The notes under the pieces are model-generated. The model was not told the origin of the DNA and ran no database searches. It saw nothing but the letters and a program-made list of their open reading frames with translations. Positions 8,391-16,841 of a stretch of 61,506 nt of DNA are shown here, piece after piece. Location: NCBI GenBank assembly GCA_000565345.1, contig AQOF01000010.1:1-61506 (forward strand), read 5' to 3'. Within the stretch, counting starts at the first letter, position 1, and the number at the start of each line of letters is the position of its first letter. Position numbers and translations under genes: made by a program. The DNA comes from Salinivibrio costicola subsp. costicola ATCC 33508 = LMG 11651. GTDB lineage: Bacteria; Pseudomonadota; Gammaproteobacteria; Enterobacterales; Vibrionaceae.

Positions 8391-9602
8391 TTATACTTGT
8401 GTACGCTTAATTACTAAAGCCGTACCCATACCGCCGCCAATACACAAAGAAGCAACGCCATAGGTTTCGCCTCTTCGCGCAAGCTCGTGTAGCAAGGTCA
8501 CAACAATTCGGTTGCCGGATGCACCAAGCGGGTGGCCAAGTGCAATTGCTCCGCCATTGACGTTAGCACGTGCCAAGATGGCATCGGGCGTCGTCTTGTG
8601 GTGCTCAGCTAGTTGGTGAACCACCCCGAGTGCTTGCGCAGCAAATGCCTCGTTGAGTTCAAACAAATCAATATTATCGAGAGTGAGGTTGGCTTTATCG
8701 AGTGCGGTGTTCACCGCACCCACGGGGCCTAACCCCATGACGCTAGGATCAACTCCGTGCTGTGAATAGGCACTTACTTCTGCTAATGGGGTGAGCCCAT
8801 GTTTATTGACTGCCGATTCGGAGGCTAAGATCACCGCACTGGCACCATCGTTGATGCCTGATGCATTACCCGCGGTCACCGAGCCTTCTTTATCAAAGGC
8901 GGGACGTAATTTTCCCAGCCCCTCAAGGGTTACGTCTTCTTTAGGATACTCATCGGTGTCAAAGGTAATGGTCTGCTTACGCTGCTTAATCTCAATGGGA
9001 GTGATCTCGCTTTTAAAGCGACCGGCTTCTATCGCTGCAACCGCTTTTTGCTGGCTGTGTAGGGCAAACTGATCTTGTTGCTCGCGAGTGATATCCATTT
9101 TTTTAGCAACGTTTTCTGCGGTGACGCCCATATGATATTGGTTATACACATCGGTGAGACCGTCATTGATGAGCAAGTCTTTCATCGCAAAGTTGCCCAT
9201 CTTTTGCCCTGTTCGTAAGTTCCCGGCCGCTGCAAACGGAATCTGTGACATGTTTTCTACGCCAGCAGCGACCACAAGTTGTGCATCACCAGCGCGAATA
9301 TGAGTAACAGCATCCATAATGCTTTTCATCCCACTGCCGCAGACCATATTGACAGAGTATGCGGGAACATGAGTAGGGATATCGGCATAGATAGCTGCTT
9401 GACGACCTATTCCCATTCCTTGTCCGGCGCTGACTACATTGCCTACAATCACTTCGTCGATAGCCTCACCAGTTAATCGACTTTCAGCTAATGCGCCTTT
9501 GATAGCATAGGCAGCCAATTGGCCGGTAGGGATATCTTTGAGCGTGCCTGAAAAAGCACCGATGGCGGTGCGTTTTGCCGCCACAATAAAAATGCGTTCC
9601 AT
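8391..9602 (-). CDS. phaA: Acetyl-CoA C-acetyltransferase (beta-ketothiolase)
   Basis: Biosynthetic thiolase condensing two acetyl-CoA to acetoacetyl-CoA, the first step of PHB synthesis. The 403-residue product shows the acyl-enzyme Cys88 in VNMVCGSGMKSI, the GGAIALGHPLGASGNRI block with the catalytic His, and the second Cys in SLCIGGGMG near the C-terminus. An in-frame TTG lies one codon before the ATG at 9602; ATG is preferred, with AAGGAT 6 bases upstream. It follows phaB by 15 bases and precedes phaP, so the operon order is B-A-P-C. Confidence 0.95.
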   Translation of the reverse strand: MERIFIVAAKRTAIGAFSGTLKDIPTGQLAAYAIKGALAESRLTGEAIDEVIVGNVVSAGQGMGIGRQAAIYADIPTHVPAYSVNMVCGSGMKSIMDAVTHIRAGDAQLVVAAGVENMSQIPFAAAGNLRTGQKMGNFAMKDLLINDGLTDVYNQYHMGVTAENVAKKMDITREQQDQFALHSQQKAVAAIEAGRFKSEITPIEIKQRKQTITFDTDEYPKEDVTLEGLGKLRPAFDKEGSVTAGNASGINDGASAVILASESAVNKHGLTPLAEVSAYSQHGVDPSVMGLGPVGAVNTALDKANLTLDNIDLFELNEAFAAQALGVVHQLAEHHKTTPDAILARANVNGGAIALGHPLGASGNRIVVTLLHELARRGETYGVASLCIGGGMGTALVIKRTQV

Positions 9603-9617
9603 CAATCTATCCTTGAT

Positions 9618-10358
9618 TTATTGCATGTACAGGCCGCCGTTGACCGACAGCGTTTCACCCGTAATGTATGCGCCTGCTTCGCTCGCGAGGTAAGCCACGG
9701 AAGCCGCAATTTCTTCTGGCTTTGCCAAGCGTTTCATCGGGATTTGATTGGTAATCGACTCAAGTACGTCTTCGCGCATGGCCGTTACCATGGGCGTCGC
9801 GGTATACCCTGGCGCAACCACATTCACGGTGACGCCTGTGCGGGCTCCTTCGGCAGCTAACGATTTGCTAAAGCCCATCATCCCTGCTTTCGCTGCGGCA
9901 TAATTTGCTTGGCCAAACTGGCCTTTTTGACCATTTACAGACGAGATATTAATGATACGTCCACCTCCCTTTTCGCACATGGCAGCGAACAAAGGTTGAG
10001 TGACGTTAAAGAGGCTATTGAGGTTGGTGTTGATGACGTCGTGCCATTTATCGGCATCCATCTTTTTGAATACACTGTCACGCGTGATCCCGGCGTTATT
10101 TACCAAGATATCGATTGTGCCTTCTTCTTCAAGCAGTTTAGCAAGACGTGTAGCGCATTGTTCTGTATCGGTAACATCAAGTTCGAATAGGCGCACTTGA
10201 TCTTGTTTGAACCCTTTTTCTTCAAACCAGTCTTGTGCGCACTGACCACCGCCCGTGAAGTGTGTTGCAATGACGCGATAATTATCATCAACTAACTTTT
10301 CGGTGATCGCTGATCCAATGCCGCCTTTTGCGCCAGTTACTAATGCCAGTTTCTTCAT
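9618..10358 (-). CDS. phaB: Acetoacetyl-CoA reductase
   Basis: NADPH-dependent short-chain dehydrogenase that reduces acetoacetyl-CoA to (R)-3-hydroxybutyryl-CoA. The 246-residue protein has the Rossmann motif VTGAKGGIGSAI at the N-terminus, LVNNAGITRDSVF, the catalytic Ser in INISSVNG and the YxxxK pair in NYAAAKAGMMGFSK, ending in the family tail ITGETLSVNGGLYMQ. GGAG lies before ATG 10358. As first gene of the leftward phaBAPC operon it is preceded by nearly 500 bases without a gene, which hold a sigma-54-type promoter. Confidence 0.95.
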   Translation of the reverse strand: MKKLALVTGAKGGIGSAITEKLVDDNYRVIATHFTGGGQCAQDWFEEKGFKQDQVRLFELDVTDTEQCATRLAKLLEEEGTIDILVNNAGITRDSVFKKMDADKWHDVINTNLNSLFNVTQPLFAAMCEKGGGRIINISSVNGQKGQFGQANYAAAKAGMMGFSKSLAAEGARTGVTVNVVAPGYTATPMVTAMREDVLESITNQIPMKRLAKPEEIAASVAYLASEAGAYITGETLSVNGGLYMQ

Positions 10359-10465
10359 CTATGACTCCATTCACTACAACAAGCAAATATAACGAGATGC
10401 CTGAAGCCGCATCTGGAACCACTTTAAACCAGAATTACAGTCATCCTTTCTTGTCTCATAACGGC

Positions 10466-10481
10466 AGCAAGAGTTATGCCA
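10466..10481 (-). promoter_or_regulatory. Sigma-54 (-24/-12) promoter for phaBAPC
   Basis: On the minus strand the sequence TGGCATAACTCTTGCT matches the RpoN consensus TGGCAy-N5-TTGCw, with exactly 10 bases between the GG and GC doublets. It points at phaB; the predicted transcript would start near 10453, about 95 bases before the phaB ATG. The match and its position are seen directly; use by RpoN is inference. Confidence 0.6.
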
Positions 10482-10511
10482 ATAGTTAATAATCATGCTG
10501 CCGATATTATT

Positions 10512-10552
10512 AGGCAGTCTAACTTGTTGGTGTGACCCTTTTATGACTGCCT
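10512..10552. repeat. Inverted repeat upstream of the sigma-54 promoter
   Basis: AGGCAGTC at 10512-10519 and its exact complement GACTGCCT at 10545-10552 are 25 bases apart, roughly 60-100 bases upstream of the predicted phaB start site. That is where sigma-54 activators commonly bind, so it may be an activator site; a hairpin or chance is also possible. Confidence 0.4.
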
Positions 10553-10854
10553 GCTTCTAAGCTAACGAATCTAGCCAAATACGCAAAGTATAGAAGCCTC
10601 GGATTACACATTCGCGATCTCGGTCAATTTTGATAGGTAATAATGCAATACTTTGTTAATAAGTTGTTATTTTTATGTTTGTCTTTGTTTTCCGTTGGCG
10701 AGACTGAATGATCTGGAAGAAATCGATTGCACTCTTCTGTGCATTTCGATGGTGAATAGTCGGGTTGTCGGCATATGTGGGCAGTGGTGGCGCGATGTTT
10801 TAGGGGGGATAAGGTTAGAATGCCGTGACGATGAACCACGGCGTCCAACACAAA

Positions 10855-11280
10855 TTAAGCGGTAAGGTGATGAACATATTGCACAATCGCATGCAAGCCA
10901 TTGGTGCGTGACTCACTTAAATGGTGCGATAATCCGGCTTGTTGGAAGACTTGATCTAAATCGAGAGCGTGAATGGCATCACTGTGTTGACCATGAACAC
11001 AAGCGAGCACAACGGCTAATAGACCTTTAACGATTCTTGCATTTGAATCTGCAGCAAAGTAATGCCTTTCGTCATCCGAGTGATGTAAAAACCAAACATC
11101 ACTTTCGCATCCACTGACAAGGCGCGCAGCATGTTTCTGTTCATCGGTAAACGTAGGCAAGCGTTTACCCCACACGATAAGCTGGCGGTATTTGTCCTCC
11201 CAGCTGATGTGTTGTGCAAGCATCTCGGTAACCATTTTTTGGTCGAGTTCACTGCCAAAGGGGTGAGTAGGTAAATCCAT
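10855..11280 (-). CDS. csdE: Sulfur acceptor protein of cysteine desulfurase CsdA
   Basis: SufE-family protein that takes persulfide sulfur from CsdA and passes it on. The product is about 141 residues when started at MDLPTHPFG (ATG 11280), which matches family starts better than an upstream in-frame Met. The acceptor cysteine lies in RLVSGCESDVWF, and the family segment ARIVKGLLAVVLA follows. It overlaps nothing and follows csdA by 22 bases in the same direction, so the two form an operon. E. coli CsdE also contacts TcdA, whose gene lies 5 kb away. Confidence 0.92.
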   Translation of the reverse strand: MDLPTHPFGSELDQKMVTEMLAQHISWEDKYRQLIVWGKRLPTFTDEQKHAARLVSGCESDVWFLHHSDDERHYFAADSNARIVKGLLAVVLACVHGQHSDAIHALDLDQVFQQAGLSHHLSESRTNGLHAIVQYVHHLTA

Positions 11281-11302
11281 GGTAGATCCTGTTATGAAAC
11301 GA

Positions 11303-12520
11303 TTAAACACCGAGTAAATATAATGTTTTATCTAACGCTGTGAGGAAGCGTTGAATGTCTTCCTGATGATTATAGGCACCGAGTGATACACGTACGGTTC
11401 CCTCCACGCCCAGCGCTTTGATCAGCGGGTGCGCGCAGTGGTGCCCAGACCGTACTGCCACGTTTTGTTGGCTGAGCAGCTCAGCAATATCTGCGTGGTG
11501 TTCTCCTTCTACCACGAATGACACTATGGTGCTGTGTGGTTGGGGGCAGATTAGCTTGATGGCTGGGCGTTGTTTCAAGCCGTCGAGTAGCGCTTGGTAA
11601 CAGTCACTAATATGGGTATCGATGGCTTGAGCGTCATATTGTTTTAGCCATTGAATGGCGGCAGCAAGGCCAATCGCCCCCGCTGTATTGGGCGTGCCTG
11701 CTTCAAAACGAGCGGGAATCGGTGCTAATGTGTGATCATCAAATGTGACGTCAGTAATCATTTTGCCACCACCGTGAAATGGCGCGAGAGTAGCCAATGC
11801 TTCTGGTTTTCCATAGAGCACGCCAATACCGGTTGGTCCATACAACTTATGTCCGGAAAACACATAGAAGTCAGCATTCAAGGTTTGCATACTGAGGGGC
11901 TCGTGAACGATCCCTTGTGCACCGTCAATGATCACCGTTGCACCATGACGATGCGCGAGTGCGGTCATTGCTTCTATCGGGTGGCGTGTTCCGGTCACGT
12001 TACTGACATGACTTATCGCCACGATACGGGGACGGGTCGTGAGTGCTTGTTGATAAGCGTCCATATCTAACTGGCCCGTGCTGACACAACAGGGGATCTT
12101 TACCAGTTGCGCGCCTGTACGTTGCGCGATCAGTTGCCAGGGGAGCAAATTAGCATGATGCTCCATTTCGCTGACGAGGATACAGTCGTTGGCGGTCAAA
12201 GTGTGGCTGAGGCTATAGGCAAGCAAGTTGATAGCTTCCGTTGCCCCTCGCGTCCAAATTATCTCACTAGGGTTTGCATCAATAAACGCCGCAACCTCAC
12301 GTCGCGCTTGTTCAAACTGTGCAGTGGTGGATAACGAGGCTTGGTGTTGGCCGCGATGAACATTCGCAACCGGTGCCATGTAGCTTTGGCAAATGGCATC
12401 AATCACACACTGTGGTTTTTGTGCCGTAGCCGCATTGTCCAAATACACCCAGTCTGAGGCATTAAAAGCGGGAAACTGGGCACGCAATGCGTAGGGATCA
12501 AAACCGTCTGTCATAGTCAT
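11303..12520 (-). CDS. csdA: Cysteine desulfurase, SufS/CsdA type
   Basis: PLP enzyme converting cysteine to alanine and an enzyme-bound persulfide. The product is about 405 residues. Landmarks are YLDNAATAQKP near the N-terminus, the PLP lysine in VFSGHKLYGPTGIG and the persulfide cysteine in VRSGHHCAHPL, the group II (SufS-like) arrangement. An open frame continues upstream to 12661 but would run through the GcvB terminator; the start is therefore placed at ATG 12520 (ATG 12514 is also possible). Paired with csdE immediately downstream. Confidence 0.93.
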   Translation of the reverse strand: MTMTDGFDPYALRAQFPAFNASDWVYLDNAATAQKPQCVIDAICQSYMAPVANVHRGQHQASLSTTAQFEQARREVAAFIDANPSEIIWTRGATEAINLLAYSLSHTLTANDCILVSEMEHHANLLPWQLIAQRTGAQLVKIPCCVSTGQLDMDAYQQALTTRPRIVAISHVSNVTGTRHPIEAMTALAHRHGATVIIDGAQGIVHEPLSMQTLNADFYVFSGHKLYGPTGIGVLYGKPEALATLAPFHGGGKMITDVTFDDHTLAPIPARFEAGTPNTAGAIGLAAAIQWLKQYDAQAIDTHISDCYQALLDGLKQRPAIKLICPQPHSTIVSFVVEGEHHADIAELLSQQNVAVRSGHHCAHPLIKALGVEGTVRVSLGAYNHQEDIQRFLTALDKTLYLLGV

Positions 12521-12599
12521 CGTCCAAAGTAAAATCTTGCCTATGATCGCCATCTCACTGGTGTAACTCAAGCGTGATACGTGTTTAAGATAAAAAACG

Positions 12600-12799
12600 G
12601 ACAAAAAAAAGCACTGAGCCAAGCTCAGTGCCAACAAATATGTAATGACAGACAATGTCAAAATACAGGAAGTTAAAAGTGGTAGATACGACTACCTGTC
12701 TAACCAGTGTTAGACAAATGCAAACACAACATCGCAACCACGGAAACAGTCTAAATAGAGAGACGTCACATGTGGATGCGGGATGCACTATAGGGTGTT
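12600..12799 (-). ncRNA. gcvB: GcvB small regulatory RNA
   Basis: Hfq-dependent sRNA that represses many amino-acid and peptide transport mRNAs. On the minus strand the GU-rich seed region reads GGTTGCGATGTTGTGTTTGC (12720-12739), close to E. coli GcvB R1. A second conserved block, CTTCCTGTA then TTGTCTGTC (12672 down to about 12648), corresponds to the R3 area. The RNA ends with stem GCACTGAG / CTCAGTGC (12611-12631) and eight T. Length about 200 nt equals that of known GcvB, and it is divergent from gcvA exactly as in E. coli. The 5' end is placed from the promoter and is approximate. Confidence 0.92.
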
Positions 12800-12805
12800 G
12801 CTGGT

Positions 12806-12835
12806 ATATCAGCAATCGACAATTTATAATGTCAA
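12806..12835 (-). promoter_or_regulatory. Promoter of gcvB
   Basis: Minus strand -35 TTGACA (12835-12830), 18-base spacer and -10 TGATAT (12811-12806). Binding of GcvA in this gcvA-gcvB gap is expected from E. coli but no site is assigned here. Confidence 0.65.
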
Positions 12836-12869
12836 CGATTAGAAAAATTAATGAATAGGGTGTCCGTTT

Positions 12870-13775
12870 ATGGCAAGGCGTCTTCCTCCACTTAACGCGC
12901 TGCGCGTTTTTGAAGCAGCCGCACGACATTTGAGTTTTACCCGTGCAGCTGAAGAGCTCTTTGTGACTCAGGCGGCGGTGAGTCATCAAATCAAAGCGTT
13001 AGAAGAATTTTTGGGATTAAAGCTATTTCGTCGTCGTAACCGCTCGCTGTTGTTGACGGAAGAAGGTCAAAGCTATTTTCTTGATATTAAAGATATATTC
13101 TCTGAACTTTCTTATGCCACTGATAAAGTGTTAGAGCGAAGTGCTAAAGGGGCGCTGACCATTAGTTTGCCACCCAGTTTCGCGATTCAATGGTTAGTGC
13201 CGAGGCTCGCTGATTTTAATAAAGCGCATCCAGATATCGATGTTCGGATAAAAGCGGTTGATTTGGAGGATGGGTCATTAACCGATGATGTCGACGTAGC
13301 CATTTATTATGGCCGAGGCCATTGGACGGGTTTGCGCTGTGACTTATTGTACCAAGAGTGCTTGTTGCCTGTTTGTTCTCCCATGTTGCTAGAGTCCGGC
13401 TATCCGCTCCAAGCGCCAGACGATCTCGTCCATCATGTTTTGTTGCATGATCGCTCACGAAAAGAATGGAAGGCATTCGCAAAAGCCCATCAATTGAGTG
13501 AAGTGAACGTTGAGCACGGTCCTATTTTTAGTCATTCGTCGATGGTGCTTCAGGCAGCGGCCCACGGACAGGGCGTTGCATTAGGGAATAATGTGCTTTC
13601 CCAACCTGAACTGGCCTCTGGACGTTTGGTGCAACCTTTTGAGCAGGTGTTAAAAAGTGACAATGGTTTTTATCTGGTGAGTCAACAAAGAGACGCTGAC
13701 ACCGGGCGCATTACTGCGTTTCGAGAATGGATGCTAGCCACTGCAGCAAAAGAGCAAGCGAGTATGAATTTATGA
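12870..13775 (+). CDS. gcvA: Glycine cleavage system transcriptional regulator GcvA
   Basis: LysR-family regulator that in E. coli activates gcvTHP and gcvB with glycine. The 301-residue product begins MARRLPPLNALRVFEAAARH, the signature opening of GcvA, with helix-turn-helix FTRAAEELFVTQAAVSHQI and effector-domain blocks SLPPSFAIQWLVPRL and GQGVALGNNVL. GcvB lies immediately upstream on the other strand, which settles GcvA over other LysR members. Its stop overlaps the ATG of the next gene (ATGA), indicating a transcript gcvA-hydrolase-ygdD and perhaps rlmM. Confidence 0.94.
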   Translation: MARRLPPLNALRVFEAAARHLSFTRAAEELFVTQAAVSHQIKALEEFLGLKLFRRRNRSLLLTEEGQSYFLDIKDIFSELSYATDKVLERSAKGALTISLPPSFAIQWLVPRLADFNKAHPDIDVRIKAVDLEDGSLTDDVDVAIYYGRGHWTGLRCDLLYQECLLPVCSPMLLESGYPLQAPDDLVHHVLLHDRSRKEWKAFAKAHQLSEVNVEHGPIFSHSSMVLQAAAHGQGVALGNNVLSQPELASGRLVQPFEQVLKSDNGFYLVSQQRDADTGRITAFREWMLATAAKEQASMNL

Positions 13776-14410
13776 TAGATCTAGAATTTGATGGGCCTGA
13801 CAGTGCCACCGATTGGGTGATTATTGCTCATGGTGCAGGCGCCGGCAAAGAGCATGAGTTTATGACAGATATCGCGACACGCATCGGAGTCGGTTGCCGT
13901 GTGGTGCGGTTTAATTTTCCCTATATGGAAAAGCGTCAGGAAGATGGCAAAAAGCGTCCGCCAGACCGTGCACCTAAGCTACTTGCACACTTTGAAGCTG
14001 TGATTGATGCCATCGATAGTTTACGCCCAAAAGAAAGTCGTTTATGGCTTGCCGGTAAATCGATGGGAGGACGTATGGCCAGCCACCTTACCGGCCATTC
14101 ATCAGTCAGCGGGGTGGTGTGCTTTGGCTTTCCTTTTCACCCTCCAGGCAAGCCTGAAAAATATAAAGGCGAGCATTTAGCGACCGTGACCAAACCGTTG
14201 CTCATTGTGCAAGGGGAGCGTGATACCTTTGGTCGGAAAGAAGAAGTGATGGGGTATTCATACTCATCAAGTATTGATATTGAGTTCGTTCCTGATGGCG
14301 ATCATAGTTTCAAGCCGCGCAAAGCGTCAGGTTACACTGATTCGGACAATCGGCAGTTTGCGGTCGACTGTCTACTGCGTTTTATTGAGCGCCAAGGAGC
14401 GAAAGCATGA
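13772..14410 (+). CDS. Alpha/beta-hydrolase family protein (KANL3/Tex30-like)
   Basis: Uncharacterised small alpha/beta hydrolase of about 212 residues. Visible catalytic features are the oxyanion-side HGAGAG, nucleophile elbow GKSMGGRMA with Ser, acid residue in VQGERDTFG and His in VPDGDHSF. The substrate is unknown. Start ATG 13772 overlaps the gcvA stop; a longer in-frame start at 13727 would lie inside gcvA and is less likely. It overlaps the downstream DUF423 gene by four bases (ATGA), so it is translationally coupled with both neighbours. Confidence 0.85.
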   Translation: MIDLEFDGPDSATDWVIIAHGAGAGKEHEFMTDIATRIGVGCRVVRFNFPYMEKRQEDGKKRPPDRAPKLLAHFEAVIDAIDSLRPKESRLWLAGKSMGGRMASHLTGHSSVSGVVCFGFPFHPPGKPEKYKGEHLATVTKPLLIVQGERDTFGRKEEVMGYSYSSSIDIEFVPDGDHSFKPRKASGYTDSDNRQFAVDCLLRFIERQGAKA

Positions 14411-14806
14411 AATTAAACCACTGGATCAGCCTAGCTGCTTTAGGGGTAGGGACTGGCTGTCGGGCTAGGTGCCTTTGCAGCACATGGTTTGAAAATGGTT
14501 TTGTCCGATTATCAATTAGCTATTTTTAAAACCGGCGTTAACTATCAGATGTGGCATAGTTTAGCCTTGCTTGGACTGTGTGCACTTTCTTCACGGATCT
14601 CCACGCGGTTATTCAGCTGGGTCGCTTGGGCTTGGTTAGTTGGTATGATCGGCTTTAGCGGTAGCTTATACCTGCTTGCTCTCACGGAGATGCATTGGCT
14701 AGGACCGGTAACACCAGTTGGCGGCGTGAGCTTTTTATTCGGCTGGGGAGGGCTCGCTGTGGGCGCATGGCGTACAAACGTTTCTCTCTCTCATCCATCG
14801 CGTTAA
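14407..14806 (+). CDS. ygdD: DUF423 small membrane protein, frameshifted
   Basis: Small inner-membrane protein of unknown function (YgdD/DUF423), normally about 130 residues with four membrane helices. The ATG at 14407 overlaps the hydrolase stop. The frame breaks near 14449-14451, where one extra G in AGGGA interrupts it; removing it restores ALGVGLAVGLGAFAAHGL, which joins to the downstream frame SDYQLAIFKTGVNYQMWHSL and the family end FVTPVGGVSFLxGW-like VTPVGGVSFLFGWGGLAVGA. The break is probably a sequencing error. In E. coli ygdD also sits between gcvA and rlmM. Confidence 0.88.
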
Positions 14807-14908
14807 AAGCGGCTATCTGCATTTCTTTCTTGTCGAGATGACAGATATAATGCGCAGCTTATTTTTATCATCACATAGCGTGATCCTATCGTCGAACCAG
14901 AGGGTGTT

Positions 14909-15994
14909 ATGAACCAGGTTTTGCTTTACTGCCGTGCAGGATTTGAAAAAGACTGCGCCGCAGAAATCCAACAAAAAACCACCGAAATGGGCGTGTATGG
15001 GTTTCCGCGCGTGATAAATAACAGCGCGTATGTTGTGTTTGAGTGCTACCAAGAAGATGACGCTGAGCGCGTTGTGCGTGATTTATCGTTGGACTCGCTG
15101 ATCTTTGCGCGCCAAATGATTGCTGTGACCGCCGCCTTGTCGAATCTTGACCCTGATGATCGTATTTCCCCGATTTTGGCGGTAGCGAGCGATCTGCCTA
15201 AAGGTGGCGATCTACGAGTGGAGACACCGGATAACGATGAGGCTAAAGCCTTATTGAAGTTTTGCCGTAAGTTTACCGTGCCACTACGCCAAGCCTTGCG
15301 CAAACAAGGCGTCATGTTAGCCAAAGATAACCCCAAAAAACCGGTGATTCACTTATGCTTTACCGCACCGGGTACTTGCTTGGTGGGCTACTCGCTGACG
15401 ACCAATAACTCACCTCATTATATGGGCCTACCACGGATGAAATTTCCGTCTGATGCGCCAAGCCGTTCGACATTAAAACTGGAAGAGGCCTTCCTTCATT
15501 TTATACCCAAGGATGAGTGGGATACGCGTTTAGCGCCTGGCATGTGGGCGGTCGATTTAGGTGCATGCCCCGGGGGCTGGACCTATCAATTGGTTAAACG
15601 CTCGATGTTTGTCCATGCGGTGGATAATGGGGCTATGGCTGAAAGCCTGATGGAGACAGGACAAGTGTTTCATCATGCCGAAGATGGGTTTAAATTTGAG
15701 CCGACGCGCAAGAATGTGACCTGGTTAGTGTGCGACATGATTGAAAAACCATCGCGAGTGGCGCGGTTGATGGGAGAGTGGTTAATTGAAGGTTGGGCCC
15801 AAGAGGCTATTTTTAACTTGAAACTGCCGATGAGCCGACGTTATGAGCAGGTGTCAGAAAACTTGCAAACCCTAGGTGCATTTTTGGCTGACTACAATGT
15901 GCCGTATGAAATGCGCGCGAAACACCTTTATCACGATCGCGAAGAGATCACCGTGCACATGCGCCGTGTGAAACGCCAGCAACGTGGCGGCTAA
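14909..15994 (+). CDS. rlmM: 23S rRNA 2'-O-ribose C2498 methyltransferase
   Basis: RlmM methylates the 2'-O of C2498 in 23S rRNA. The 361-residue protein has the N-terminal THUMP-like part ([20 protein letters not shown]) and a Rossmann-like methyltransferase domain with SAM loop [17 protein letters not shown], then VDNGAM, a catalytic-site VCDMIEKP and [12 protein letters not shown]. Length agrees with E. coli RlmM (366). It stands downstream of gcvA-hydrolase-ygdD as in E. coli and ends by overlapping the convergent xni gene by four bases. Confidence 0.95.
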   Translation: MNQVLLYCRAGFEKDCAAEIQQKTTEMGVYGFPRVINNSAYVVFECYQEDDAERVVRDLSLDSLIFARQMIAVTAALSNLDPDDRISPILAVASDLPKGGDLRVETPDNDEAKALLKFCRKFTVPLRQALRKQGVMLAKDNPKKPVIHLCFTAPGTCLVGYSLTTNNSPHYMGLPRMKFPSDAPSRSTLKLEEAFLHFIPKDEWDTRLAPGMWAVDLGACPGGWTYQLVKRSMFVHAVDNGAMAESLMETGQVFHHAEDGFKFEPTRKNVTWLVCDMIEKPSRVARLMGEWLIEGWAQEAIFNLKLPMSRRYEQVSENLQTLGAFLADYNVPYEMRAKHLYHDREEITVHMRRVKRQQRGG

Positions 15995-16761
15995 CGTTCA
16001 AAGCGGATATCTTGCAGGTTAAAACCGAGTGGGATATCCGTTTTTAATTGGGCTACCTTTTTACAACGTTGGGCTAAATCCTGGTGCCCAGCGAGCTTTT
16101 TTTGCCATTTTTGTTCGACATCGCTCGCGGCGAAAATAGCGTCAAGCGTCTGGTACCGCTCAAGCAGCGTTGCCGCCGTTTTTGCACCAATACCGGGGAC
16201 GCCGCTCACTTCGCTACTGCTGATCCCGGCCAGCCCCCAAAAATCGCACAGCTGCTCAGGACGCACACCGAACTGAGCATCAACAAACGCTAAATCGAGC
16301 CACCGGTGTTGGAAGTAATCACGAATGCTTAACGTGGGTTGTAATAGCTGGCAGTAGCCTTTATCGGTAGAAACAATCGTGACGTGCTCATGACGCGCTG
16401 CCACTTTTAATGCCAAGGTAGCAATCATGTCGTCGGCTTCATCGCCTTGTGACAGTAACGCATCGACCCCTCGTTGCCAAAATGCTTCTTGGATCGTGTC
16501 TAAGCCTTGTTCTAGTGCCACAGGCATGGGCTTACGGTTTTGTTTATAGGTGGGAAGTATCTCGGCCCGCCAACCTCGATCTGGGCCAATATGATCAAAC
16601 ACGGCAACAATATGGCTAGGCTGGCTATGATTGATGATTTTATCCAAGGTTTTGATGCAGGATTGAGCCGTCGCATCGATCGATTCTTGATCCGGCTGGG
16701 CAGCGTGGACTCGGCGGATAAGATTCATCGCATCAATAATAACAACATGGAGCCTAGACAT
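15991..16761 (-). CDS. xni: Flap endonuclease Xni (exonuclease IX homologue)
   Basis: 5'-nuclease/flap endonuclease related to the 5'-exonuclease domain of DNA polymerase I. The 256-residue product starts [18 protein letters not shown], carries the acidic [11 protein letters not shown]-type segment ([16 protein letters not shown]), [10 protein letters not shown] and the helix-3-turn-helix [15 protein letters not shown]. Xni proteins have fewer metal-binding carboxylates than Pol I and bind potassium in the H3TH. The ATG lies only four bases after the T run of the ppnN terminator, so translation probably starts from a very short leader without a clear Shine-Dalgarno. Confidence 0.93.
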   Translation of the reverse strand: MSRLHVVIIDAMNLIRRVHAAQPDQESIDATAQSCIKTLDKIINHSQPSHIVAVFDHIGPDRGWRAEILPTYKQNRKPMPVALEQGLDTIQEAFWQRGVDALLSQGDEADDMIATLALKVAARHEHVTIVSTDKGYCQLLQPTLSIRDYFQHRWLDLAFVDAQFGVRPEQLCDFWGLAGISSSEVSGVPGIGAKTAATLLERYQTLDAIFAASDVEQKWQKKLAGHQDLAQRCKKVAQLKTDIPLGFNLQDIRFER

Positions 16762-16764
16762 AAT

Positions 16765-16811
16765 AAAAACCGGGTGTGCGTTTTATAAATGCCGCATTAT
16801 ACCCGGTTTTT
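16765..16811 (-). terminator. ppnN terminator with a -10 element in its loop
   Basis: An 11-bp perfect stem AAAAACCGGGT (16765-16775) / ACCCGGTTTTT (16801-16811) lies between ppnN and xni and gives a T run for leftward transcripts. At the edge of the 25-base loop the minus strand reads TATAAT (16801-16796), a candidate -10 for xni. Confidence 0.7.
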
Positions 16812-16841
16812 GTTTAGGACGCAGGGCGTTAAAAGTCGTGC

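Larger units (their letters stand above)
10359..10854. other. Gene-free regulatory region upstream of phaB
   Basis: 496 bases without a convincing gene between the phaB start and the csdE stop. Read leftward it contains the sigma-54 match at 10466-10481, an inverted repeat at 10512-10552 and a roughly 95-base untranslated leader with a possible TCTGG/CCAGA stem. The part from 10600 to 10854 is AT-rich and shows only a small GCCGTG/CACGGC hairpin near 10820-10845, without a T tract. Confidence 0.7.

Noticed and set aside
12521-12661. Longer CsdA with 47 extra N-terminal residues
   Set aside because: The extension runs through the GcvB terminator and is not found at the start of known CsdA/SufS proteins.
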